A stretch of DNA of 38,381 nucleotides from a virus. A program made the translations under genes and the position numbers. The stretch covers positions 1 to 38,381 of IMG/VR virus record IMGVR_UViG_3300005511_000034; one strand, given 5' to 3'. Positions 1 through 6,271 of the stretch are shown piece after piece (within the stretch, counting starts at the first letter, position 1; each line of letters starts with the position of its first letter). The notes beneath the pieces are model-generated. The model did no database searches. It was given only the letters and a program-made list of their open reading frames with translations, and was not told the DNA's origin.

Positions 1-174
1 GATGCCGAGCTTTGCAGCCACCTCCGCCTGGGTGAGACCGAGGTGTTCGCGCCATGCCGTCACCGGTGTCGCGCCTTTCATGATGGTGCGACCCACGACC
101 TCATTCGGAATGTAGTCGGGACCGCGCAGCTTCGCAGCGCAGCGTTCCGGGCTTGCCTCGAGGGGGTCTGCCAT
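1..174 (-). CDS. XRE-family helix-turn-helix protein, N-terminal part (cut by window edge)
   Basis: Reading down from an ATG at 174 gives 58 codons with no stop before the window edge, so the C-terminus is missing. The visible part is a short N-terminal arm followed by the start of a helix-turn-helix: the stretch WREHLGLTQAEVAAKLGI has the typical spacing of XRE/Cro domains that are often antitoxins or autoregulators. A TGGAG ribosome-binding site lies about 10 bases before the ATG. The gene is divergent from the SOS-controlled ORF at 263, and the LexA-like palindrome lies between them. The DNA-binding role is known for the family; whether it is an antitoxin or a phage/host regulator cannot be decided from the fragment. 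Confidence 0.75.
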   Translation of the reverse strand, partial: MADPLEASPERCAAKLRGPDYIPNEVVGRTIMKGATPVTAWREHLGLTQAEVAAKLGI

Positions 175-228
175 GTGCGCTGTTCTCCACGAGATATCCC
201 CAGTTTACCGATCGAGCGGCCCAAGCAT

Positions 229-250
229 ATACTGTATGAATATACAGTAT
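229..250. promoter_or_regulatory. LexA (SOS) operator
   Basis: A palindrome with 9-base arms (ATACTGTAT and ATACAGTAT) around a 4-base centre contains the exact CTGT-N8-ACAG pattern of proteobacterial LexA boxes at 232-247, with an AT-rich core. It ends 12 bases before the ATG at 263, where LexA would block transcription of the 263-574 ORF and the SRAP remnant. It also lies 55 bases upstream of the divergent regulator start at 174. Confidence 0.8.
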
Positions 251-262
251 TGAGGGATATCC

Positions 263-574
263 ATGGGCAACAGCAAACTCGCCAACCAATGTCACATCCG
301 CAACGGTGAGGCGCCCCGCCCTGCCACAGGCACCCCCGAAAACGGCATCCTAGCCCAAGTTCCCGGCAATATCGTGGCCGCGGCTCTGCAGACTCTTCCC
401 CCGCCTACCGCTATTGGCCCAGATACCGCCACCGTGATCTTCGATGCGGAGCATCTCGGCCTTGTGCAGTTCACCATCGAGAAGTGCCGACTCAAGCACG
501 GTCGCCATTCGCACTACTATTGGTCAGCAAGCCGCGCTGAGCCGGTGGAACCAAATTCGAACGGAGAGTCGTGA
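263..574 (+). CDS. small SOS-controlled protein of unknown function
   Basis: The 103-residue product has no domain that I can name. The C-terminal half, with TVIFDAEHLGLVQF followed by a basic and histidine-rich stretch ending HSHYYW, looks like a compact folded unit. A GAGGGA ribosome-binding site sits 5 bases before the ATG, and the LexA box lies directly upstream, so SOS induction is likely. Its TGA stop overlaps the ATG of the following SRAP remnant (TGATG at 572-576), which indicates that the two genes were translated as an operon. A role in DNA-damage response is inference from this context only. Confidence 0.6.
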   Translation: MGNSKLANQCHIRNGEAPRPATGTPENGILAQVPGNIVAAALQTLPPPTAIGPDTATVIFDAEHLGLVQFTIEKCRLKHGRHSHYYWSASRAEPVEPNSNGES

Positions 575-928
575 TGTGCGTGAACTATGCCCCAATCCAG
601 CGGCAGATCCTGAAAGACATCTTCGGCGGGGAGCCGCCGCCCCGCAATGGAAGGCAGAAGCATGGCCCGACTACTTTGCCCCCATCCTGGTTGTCGGAAG
701 CATGATCACGTGAGGCGGTGCTGGGGTCGTTCAGCATGGGTCCGAAGAGCAGCATCCCACCGGGGTCCGGCACTACCCGACGTCGAATGCGCGAATCGAT
801 ACAATCGGGATCTGGGCTCGATTTTCGCCAAGTACTAGAAAGCTGGTCAGCTCTGCCTGATAGCGGCCGTACGCCTCCAGCCAGGGGAAGCTTGCTCCAA
901 AGAACCTAAGCCGCGGCCTTCTCAATAA
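574..928 (+). pseudogene. decayed SRAP/YedK-type gene (SOS response-associated peptidase)
   Basis: The remnant starts MCVNYAP, keeping the catalytic Cys2 and surrounding motif of SRAP (HMCES/YedK) proteins, which crosslink to abasic sites in single-stranded DNA. Further family segments appear in different frames: AWPDYFAPILV (about 660-692), an SFSMGP...IPPG segment (about 728-768), HYPTSNARIDTIG (about 770-810), and KAGQLCLI after an in-frame TAG at 836-838. At least two frameshifts plus that stop break the gene; the last frame ends in TAA at 926-928. Family similarity is convincing to about position 862 and unclear beyond. It is coupled to the upstream SOS ORF. Sequencing error could explain one shift but not all of these lesions together. 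Confidence 0.7.
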
Positions 929-1264
929 AGCCGTTCGGGACAAGAGACGACAGCGAGAAACGGCAAGGGACGCATTGTTAGTAGTCGCTAGCATCGATCA
1001 CGATGCTCTCACGTGTTACGCTCCCGAAGACCAGACCCCCAACACTCTTCCTTGTGCTGTTGTGTTTGAGAGATGCCACCAGCCAGCTTCGCTGCGGCTT
1101 TCTTCGTCGGGACGGTCGTCTCGCTTCACCCGCCCCGTCGGGGCCCAGCGAACACTGGACTTGAACGAAAGATGCTGAAGCGGGGGATTTTTCGGGTATA
1201 TTCCGAGCGCATAAGGAGTGATGGCTGGTTCACGAACTAGCACCGCCCTAGCGCTAACCCATAT
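929..1264. other. unassigned stretch between the SRAP remnant and the forward cassette
   Basis: No ORF here has a recognisable product. There is a short GC hairpin, CCCC-GTC-GGGG, near 1134-1144 without a T run. A TATATT box lies near 1197, and an AAGGAG element at 1213-1218 precedes an ATG at 1221 that opens only a 36-codon frame overlapping the ATPase start. This may be a boundary between phage and cargo DNA, but no attachment-site repeat was recognised. Confidence 0.4.
1175..1202 (+). promoter_or_regulatory. possible promoter of the 1265-4845 cassette
   Basis: A TATATT hexamer at 1197-1202 is a good -10 candidate. The region 16-17 bases upstream (around 1175-1180) only weakly resembles a -35 box. 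Its position about 60 bases before the ATPase start and just after GC-rich sequence fits, but the match is weak. Confidence 0.3.
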
Positions 1265-2476
1265 GTGTCGATGCCACACCTTCTATCTATATCAGCCCAG
1301 AACTTCCGCAGTCTGGAAAACGTCTCTGTAAAACTGAGAGATCTGAGCGTGCTCGTCGGGCCCAATGGCGCCGGGAAGACCAACCTGCTGAAAGTTATCC
1401 AGTTTCTAGGCGACACTGCACGACTTGACCTAGAGCCTGCCATAGAACGACATGGCGGATTTGATAATTTGCGTTTTCGGGGAAAAAGCTCGGTTAAATC
1501 GATTAAGCTTTCTGTGGAGGCTATTGTTACGCCACACGCGTCGGCGAAGGCTATTGACGAATATACGCTTTCCTTTCGGCAGCAGAAAGCGACCTCGGGC
1601 CTAGCGTGGACCCAACGCATTGAGGAATTCGTATTCAAGAGAACCAAAGGGCGCGGCCGACGGATCTCTGTGCAAGGTGGCGAAGTTCGGATTTCCTCGA
1701 CGGAAAGCCCGACCGGGAGAAACAAACGGGAACTATCTAAACGGGAACTGTCGATGTCCAAGCAGTCCGCTGGCCTTTCGACACTTCAACGTCTCGGAGA
1801 TGATGAGGGCGCTCCTCAAGTTCAGGCTCTAGCATCCCTATTTGAAACTTTCCGCGTATTTGAAGTTGACGTAATCGCAGCAAAAACTCCTTGCGCAGAT
1901 GCTTCGGCGAATATGCTTGCGCAAGATGCAAGCAATCTCGCCGCATTTTTGGGTTACTTGCAGCGCGAACACGATGAAGTCTTTTCTGCTATTGAGTCGG
2001 ACTTGTGTCGGCTAGCTCCCAATATCAGCGGGATATCTGTTGATGTTGAAAAGCTTGGAAGTACCGAGGGAACCGTAGTTTATCTCAGCGAGCACGGACT
2101 GAGTGGTAGAACTCGATTGTTTGACGCATCGTTTGGCACCGTCAGAGCGCTCGCACTATTGGCAATGCTTCATGACCCAAACCCTCCGCGTCTAACTTGT
2201 GTCGAAGAAATAGACCACGGCCTTCACCCTCAAGCGCTAGACGTCATCGTTGAGCGCTTACGATCGGCTTCCGAGAGGACACAACTGTTAGTTGCCACAC
2301 ATTCGCCAGCACTTGTAAATAGACTTCACCCTGACGAGCTAATCGTGTGTCAGCGACATTCCACAAGCGGCGAATCAATAATCCCGGCAATTGATCCAAT
2401 GGATGTCGCGGAGATGGTTGAGGCATCTGGCTTATTGCCAGGTGAGCTGTGGTTCTCAGGAGCTCTAGGCGGTTAA
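1265..2476 (+). CDS. ABC/SMC-type ATPase (AAA15/AAA21, OLD/AriA-like), candidate defence sensor
   Basis: The 403-residue protein has all motifs of the RecF/SMC-like ATPases found in defence systems: Walker A GPNGAGKT at residues 32-39, a signature-like SFGTVR near 289-294, Walker B with CVEEID (E315/D317) near 312-317, and the H-loop ATHSP near 344-348. It lacks a fused TOPRIM domain; a TOPRIM-like protein is encoded 2 bases downstream. That two-gene arrangement recalls PARIS (AriA/AriB) and RloA/RloB pairs. The start is GTG at 1265 or ATG at 1271; neither has a good ribosome-binding site. Family knowledge suggests an oligomeric ATPase that holds or licenses an effector and is triggered by infection; its partner and trigger here are inference. 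Confidence 0.85.
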   Translation: MSMPHLLSISAQNFRSLENVSVKLRDLSVLVGPNGAGKTNLLKVIQFLGDTARLDLEPAIERHGGFDNLRFRGKSSVKSIKLSVEAIVTPHASAKAIDEYTLSFRQQKATSGLAWTQRIEEFVFKRTKGRGRRISVQGGEVRISSTESPTGRNKRELSKRELSMSKQSAGLSTLQRLGDDEGAPQVQALASLFETFRVFEVDVIAAKTPCADASANMLAQDASNLAAFLGYLQREHDEVFSAIESDLCRLAPNISGISVDVEKLGSTEGTVVYLSEHGLSGRTRLFDASFGTVRALALLAMLHDPNPPRLTCVEEIDHGLHPQALDVIVERLRSASERTQLLVATHSPALVNRLHPDELIVCQRHSTSGESIIPAIDPMDVAEMVEASGLLPGELWFSGALGG

Positions 2477-2478
2477 AT

Positions 2479-3183
2479 ATGGCAAAAAAAAGCGATAATA
2501 ATGATGCCAAAAAGGCACGCCAGAAGCAGAAAATCGTTTTAGTCTTTGGTGAAGACGATAATGACCGGCAGGCGGTATCTCATCTGGTCAAAGCGCTTTG
2601 GCCAGACGTGCCAACGATTCGCTGCTTGAGAGCCCCTCTTGTGTTAATTAAGGGCCGAGCTAACGCGGAGCAGCGCAAAAGCGCAACTAATATCTCGAAG
2701 GTTGTAGCGGCTCAAGAGGTGACCCACGCGGTGAGAGCAGTCTTTGCTCATGAAGATTGCGACGCCGTCGAACCAGCACACGTTGTCCTAAGCAAACAGA
2801 TTGAAGACGGCCTTAGCCTGTCCGGCGTACCCAATCCGTGCGCTGTCACTCCTGCTTGGGAGATGGAGGCATGGTGGTTCATGTGGCCCGATCAAGTGAA
2901 GGAGCAATGTCGGCAGTGGAGACGCCCGCAGCGGGATGGAACGAACGTTGGATTAATCCAAAATGCCAAGGAGACTCTTCGGCGTGAGGTACGTTCTACC
3001 GGAAAACAAACCTCGCGCGACTATCATGAGAGCGACGGTATTGACATCGCTAAGCGAATATTAGACCTTGGATTAGTTCGCGATCCTAAGGCACGCAGCG
3101 CATCATTTGACATGTTTGTATCTCGTGTCGATACAATTTCTGGGCGAAGCTCGCAGGCGAAGGAAATCCGCAAAGGCAGTTAA
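2479..3183 (+). CDS. TOPRIM/DUF4276-like protein, probable effector nuclease partner of the ATPase
   Basis: The 234-residue product begins with a lysine-rich tail, then a beta strand ending in GEDDND (E25) as in the first acidic motif of TOPRIM folds. HEDCD follows (D93 and D95, the DxD motif), then AWEMEAWWF (128-134), which resembles the conserved E-A-W segment of DUF4276/RloB-like proteins. TOPRIM proteins of this type act with ABC ATPases as metal-dependent nucleases in OLD, Gabija and PARIS systems. The ATG at 2479 is 2 bases after the ATPase stop, so the two are co-translated; a GTG at 2449 is a less likely start. The exact family is uncertain, as DUF4435/AriB and RloB are related alternatives. 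Confidence 0.65.
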   Translation: MAKKSDNNDAKKARQKQKIVLVFGEDDNDRQAVSHLVKALWPDVPTIRCLRAPLVLIKGRANAEQRKSATNISKVVAAQEVTHAVRAVFAHEDCDAVEPAHVVLSKQIEDGLSLSGVPNPCAVTPAWEMEAWWFMWPDQVKEQCRQWRRPQRDGTNVGLIQNAKETLRREVRSTGKQTSRDYHESDGIDIAKRILDLGLVRDPKARSASFDMFVSRVDTISGRSSQAKEIRKGS

Positions 3184-3262
3184 AGCCTTCCGATCTAATC
3201 TCGAACCCGTCGAGCCACGACACGATATGCGTTCGCCTGAGCCGATAGAAGGAAACGTAACA

Positions 3263-3886
3263 ATGTTTGCGTCGATTCAGCCCAGCGCTACCTCTCAATG
3301 GGAATGCATACCCCGACAATCGAAGGAAGGACCTCGCTCAGTTAAGCAGATCCTAGAAGCGCTTGGTGCTACAGCAGTAACATGGCAACGGCTTGTCCCG
3401 AGCACGGTTGAGATGGCTCGCAGCAACACCCTTTCCTCAAGACATGGACTGGGTGCGTTTCCTGCTCATACCGATTTCGCAACAGCAGCGACCCCTCCTC
3501 AGTATCTTATATTGGTTGCTCCACGCTCTCGAGAAGCGGAAACACTGATCTTCGATCCTTTCGAGCTTCTCCAAGAATTCGGACTTGACCATGTCCAAAG
3601 AAGTCTATTTCTCCTGAAGGGTCGGTATGCGTCTTACTGCCGAATATTGACCATTCGAAATGGGGAATTATTTTTCAGATATAATTCTGCAGTAATGACC
3701 GCCCGAAACGATGAAGCTGTGGCCGTAGCCGCCTATATCGCCAAAATGAAACCAATTCGTCGCGTGGACTGGAAAAACACTCGGATACTGATACTTAATA
3801 ATTGGAGTACTTTCCACGGAAGAAATCAACTACCTGAAGCACAAGACGTTGGACTATATCGCTTTGCGGCCTGGAGAGATCAATGA
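3263..3886 (+). CDS. TauD/TfdA-like Fe(II)/2-oxoglutarate-dependent dioxygenase
   Basis: Counted from the ATG at 3263, the 207-residue protein has the double-stranded beta-helix iron triad: H69-T-D71 in AHTDF, and distal H185 in STFHGR. R200 in GLYRF is suitably placed to bind 2-oxoglutarate. The segment ILILNNWSTFHGR matches the GDvlllDN...HgR pattern of TauD/clavaminate synthase enzymes, which hydroxylate or oxidise small molecules or modified residues. It is shorter than TauD (about 280). I chose 3263 because AAGGAA lies 8 bases upstream; in-frame starts at 3227 and 3107 exist, the latter inside the preceding gene. The stop overlaps the next ATG (ATGA). No metabolic neighbour explains a substrate, so a role in the defence-like cassette is inferred from linkage. 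Confidence 0.75.
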   Translation: MFASIQPSATSQWECIPRQSKEGPRSVKQILEALGATAVTWQRLVPSTVEMARSNTLSSRHGLGAFPAHTDFATAATPPQYLILVAPRSREAETLIFDPFELLQEFGLDHVQRSLFLLKGRYASYCRILTIRNGELFFRYNSAVMTARNDEAVAVAAYIAKMKPIRRVDWKNTRILILNNWSTFHGRNQLPEAQDVGLYRFAAWRDQ

Positions 3887-4845
3887 CTTGGTCAGTTGAA
3901 AATTACTTTTCAAAAGCTCAGGCGTATTGGCAAAGAGCAACGAAAAGCGGTCGGGATAGCGAGGATTTCGTTCTCTATGTTTGTTTCTTCTTGGAGTTCG
4001 TGGCACGCGGAGCGGTCTGTCATGTTAATCCAGCCTTAAACGCGGCTTCAGACCTAGAAAGTCTTCTTTTTTCTTGCGGTCACACTCCACGGACTACTCC
4101 CAAAACGGCCGATTTGCAGGATGTTATCAAACGATTACAGCGACTTGTGACAATTCTCACCGATGCGGAGATTGCCAACGTTCAGACGCTAGTCAGCGCT
4201 CGCAATGGAGAGCTCCATAGCGACAGGGCCGAAATACCGCAACTTTCTGCTCGCCGACTCATGCCCCTTGTGTATTCGTTTGTCGTAAAGATCGCAGATT
4301 TTTCCGGTCAAAATCTTGAATCGCTCCTTGGCAAACAGGATGCTCAGCTCGCCAGACAAACCGCAGAAGCGATGACAAAGGATCGCTCGCGGCGAGTCCA
4401 GGACCTCATTCGCGTTTGCAAAGAGAGATTTTTTTCCCTCCCCGAAGAGGATCAGAGAGAAAAGCGTGGAGCATCTGCAACAACTCTGGTTTCCGCAGTA
4501 CTTGTTAGTGGAAATCACATAATGTTTCTAAAATGCCCGGCATGCGCACAGATCGGTCAGCTGCTCGCAATTCCGGTCGGTAGAAGCGAACCATTTCTTA
4601 AAGCTGGCGAACTCGTACAAGAAGTACGCGTGGCACCCATCCAGTACACATGTAAATGCTGCACATTGGAAATTCGTGGCCTTGACGAATTGATGGCATC
4701 TGGCTTTGAACACGAATATTCATCTATAGATGTCGTGGATCCCGTAGATCACTTCAATATAGATATTAATGAATATATTGATGCAGAAGAGATCGCTAGA
4801 GAGTACCACCGAGATAGATATGAGGATGAATATCAAGACGAATAG
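3883..4845 (+). CDS. HEPN-like protein with C-terminal zinc ribbon, candidate RNase effector
   Basis: The 320-residue protein has an all-helical N-terminal half containing ARNGELHS. R107 and H112 fit the Rx4-6H catalytic motif of HEPN ribonucleases, and N108 follows the arginine as in many active members. The C-terminal third carries a CPAC pair (C218, C221) and a CKCC segment (C257, C260), which can form a four-cysteine zinc ribbon. The tail is strongly acidic. ATGA coupling to the dioxygenase implies one translational unit. HEPN proteins usually cleave RNA as toxins or abortive-infection effectors; that activity here is inference. The coding DNA is AT-rich (one 60-base line at 4741 has 20 G/C), unlike the phage late genes, which suggests transfer. 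Confidence 0.55.
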   Translation: MTWSVENYFSKAQAYWQRATKSGRDSEDFVLYVCFFLEFVARGAVCHVNPALNAASDLESLLFSCGHTPRTTPKTADLQDVIKRLQRLVTILTDAEIANVQTLVSARNGELHSDRAEIPQLSARRLMPLVYSFVVKIADFSGQNLESLLGKQDAQLARQTAEAMTKDRSRRVQDLIRVCKERFFSLPEEDQREKRGASATTLVSAVLVSGNHIMFLKCPACAQIGQLLAIPVGRSEPFLKAGELVQEVRVAPIQYTCKCCTLEIRGLDELMASGFEHEYSSIDVVDPVDHFNIDINEYIDAEEIAREYHRDRYEDEYQDE

Positions 4846-4885
4846 TTTTCATAGATCGATTCTTTTCGTACATCATCCAAAAGAT

Positions 4886-5398
4886 CTAACGACCATCAAT
4901 CAGAGCATCGTAGCTTCTCTCGCATGCCAGACCAGCTACCTTGAGTCTGTCGGCATATAAAGCCAAGATTCCCGAAGCTTTGTCAGACCGCCTGAGCACG
5001 TCAACAAGCACATCGAGGGGATCTGCACTTGGCTCGTCCGGGCCACCGCCGGCAATACTGGAATCCTTGGCGGATCGGGCGGAGGCAAGTAGCTGGTCGA
5101 CACGCTGCCGCAACCGGTCAGCAGCATCGCCAGCAGCGCGGGCATCGGCCCGCGCTGTCTCCGCATCGTGTTTCGCAACATTGGCAATCTCCATTTGTGC
5201 AGCCGTACGGCGCTGCTCCTCGGCTCGTGCGTATTGAACGGCCTTTGCTTTTTCAGTCACAGCGATCAGGGCCGCTCGTGTGCGCTTCGACTCGTACCTG
5301 GCAGCATCAGCCAAAGACTGATGCCAGCGGCCGGTGGCGTACGCAATCAGCCCACAACTCAGCAACGCAAGCCATAACCGTGAATTCAGAAGATTCAT
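4886..5398 (-). CDS. Rz-like i-spanin (DUF2514-type)
   Basis: The 170-residue protein has an N-terminal membrane anchor (LWLALLSCGLIAYATG) followed by a long Ala/Glu/Arg-rich coiled coil, the usual design of inner-membrane spanins that fuse inner and outer membranes in the last step of lysis. The start at 5398 is set by GGAGGT just upstream and by ATGA overlap with the endolysin stop at 5395. The C-terminal half encloses the Rz1 gene in another frame. The stop faces the HEPN gene stop across 40 bases with no clear terminator hairpin. Confidence 0.85.
   Translation of the reverse strand: MNLLNSRLWLALLSCGLIAYATGRWHQSLADAARYESKRTRAALIAVTEKAKAVQYARAEEQRRTAAQMEIANVAKHDAETARADARAAGDAADRLRQRVDQLLASARSAKDSSIAGGGPDEPSADPLDVLVDVLRRSDKASGILALYADRLKVAGLACERSYDALIDGR
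4936..5187 (-). CDS. Rz1-like o-spanin lipoprotein, embedded in Rz
   Basis: This frame lies wholly inside the Rz gene, the classic nested Rz/Rz1 layout. It encodes a short lipoprotein: a basic start, a hydrophobic stretch and the lipobox LLTGC with the lipidated Cys at codon 26 (DNA 5112-5110), then a proline-rich segment (LPPPDPPRIPVLP) typical of Rz1. The product would sit in the outer membrane and pair with Rz across the periplasm. The true start may be one of the later methionines (5181, 5166 or 5145), since the 15 residues before the signal peptide are longer than usual. Confidence 0.75.
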   Translation of the reverse strand: MPMLRNTMRRQRGPMPALLAMLLTGCGSVSTSYLPPPDPPRIPVLPAVARTSQVQIPSMCLLTCSGGLTKLRESWLYMPTDSR

Positions 5399-5928
5399 TG
5401 CACCTCCATGCATCTACGATGGCGCTCGAGCTGTCGCGTCCAAACACCGAAGCAGCGCGTGTTTGGCTTGCCTTCCACCCGTGTGCTGCAGTCGTAGTCA
5501 CCGAGGAAACGCCAGTTCTTGAGAGCGTCGCATGCACCTAGATAGTCACCGGCCAGTAACCACGTGCGCGGCGACTTCGGCTTCCGCCAATTGCCGATAC
5601 CGAACTGCCCCACAAAATTCAGGTAAAGGTCGTACTCTTCCTGAAACAGCTCCACACCATCGATCGAGGCCCGAAACCGCTGCTCGTCCTTCGACATCAA
5701 ATTACGCGCCAGCTGCTCAGCGCGCTGTCGCGTGATCGGCGGATCGGTCAGCTTGACCGGCTGACCATCTTCGTAGCGCGTGGACCCGTATCCTATGGTC
5801 GGCCTGTCCCCCTTGATCGGGATCATCGGAGCGGGCGCGAAACCTTCCGATTTCATCCACGCACCGATTCCGGCGAGGCTCACGGATAGAAAGGCAACTG
5901 CGACCCGCTTACGGTTGCTGATCGACAT
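5395..5928 (-). CDS. GH24-type lysozyme with signal-anchor (SAR) N-terminus, endolysin
   Basis: From the ATG at 5928 the 177-residue protein starts with basic residues and a weakly hydrophobic, Ala/Gly/Ser-rich segment (about 9-24), as in SAR endolysins exported by Sec and held at the membrane. The catalytic GH24 pattern follows: E28 in SEGF, D41 in KGDRPTIGYGST, and T50. It hydrolyses peptidoglycan glycan strands. AAGGGG lies before the chosen start; a longer upstream frame exists but has no membrane logic. It overlaps the holin by 20 bases and is coupled to Rz by ATGA. Release from the membrane after holin triggering is inferred from the SAR-type N-terminus. Confidence 0.88.
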   Translation of the reverse strand: MSISNRKRVAVAFLSVSLAGIGAWMKSEGFAPAPMIPIKGDRPTIGYGSTRYEDGQPVKLTDPPITRQRAEQLARNLMSKDEQRFRASIDGVELFQEEYDLYLNFVGQFGIGNWRKPKSPRTWLLAGDYLGACDALKNWRFLGDYDCSTRVEGKPNTRCFGVWTRQLERHRRCMEVQ

Positions 5929-6169
5929 TGCATTGCCCCTTGATCGCGGCGATACGCGCTGCGCTCTCTGCAGTTTCCCGTCGATCGCGCCGAATCTGGA
6001 AAAAGATGTTCGCCGCCAGGCCAAGCACTGCGACGAGCACGCCGACCAGGCCTACCCAGTTGATCTGCGCAAGCCAGCCGACGGCGCCAGTTAGCGCGCC
6101 AGCAACCGTCGTCTTGTTGGCCAGCGAGGTGCCGACCACTTCAATCGTAAGTTCGGTTCTATCCGCCAT
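5909..6169 (-). CDS. phage holin, two transmembrane segments
   Basis: The 86-residue protein has two hydrophobic segments (about residues 20-35 and 38-58) followed by a charged tail with IRRDRRE, the layout of class II holins. Its position directly before the SAR endolysin and the Rz/Rz1 pair supports a role in timing lysis by depolarising or perforating the inner membrane. It overlaps the endolysin start by 20 bases. With a SAR endolysin, a small-hole pinholin would suffice, but this cannot be told from sequence. Confidence 0.75.
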   Translation of the reverse strand: MADRTELTIEVVGTSLANKTTVAGALTGAVGWLAQINWVGLVGVLVAVLGLAANIFFQIRRDRRETAESAARIAAIKGQCNVDQQP

Positions 6170-6194
6170 AGCGTTCCGCCCCCGTCCAAAGTTT

Positions 6195-6211
6195 GGAGGC
6201 TTGCCGCCTCC
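6195..6211 (-). terminator. GC hairpin between polyvalent gene and holin
   Basis: GGAGGC and GCCTCC form a perfect 6-base stem with a 5-base loop. It lies in the 102-base gap upstream of the holin. No T run follows on the reverse strand, so it may be an RNA structure rather than a true terminator. Confidence 0.35.
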
Positions 6212-6224
6212 CTCGATGGAATCG

Positions 6225-6259
6225 AAGTCTTGGCTAACCGCTTGCGACAGCCAAGACTT
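6225..6259 (-). terminator. long inverted repeat just after the polyvalent gene
   Basis: Arms AAGTCTTGGCT (6225-6235) and AGCCAAGACTT (6249-6259) are perfectly complementary over 11 bases with a 13-base loop. The repeat lies 12 bases downstream of the stop of the polyvalent gene. On the reverse-strand transcript it would form a strong stem, suited to 3'-end formation, processing or holding back lysis-gene expression. It lacks a U tract, so intrinsic termination is uncertain. Confidence 0.5.
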
Positions 6260-6271
6260 ACAGGGGTGGAG

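Noticed and set aside
929-1264. Possible integrase or attachment-site remnant
   Set aside because: A basic stretch in one frame recalled recombinase ends, but no catalytic Arg/His/Tyr pattern and no direct repeat could be shown.
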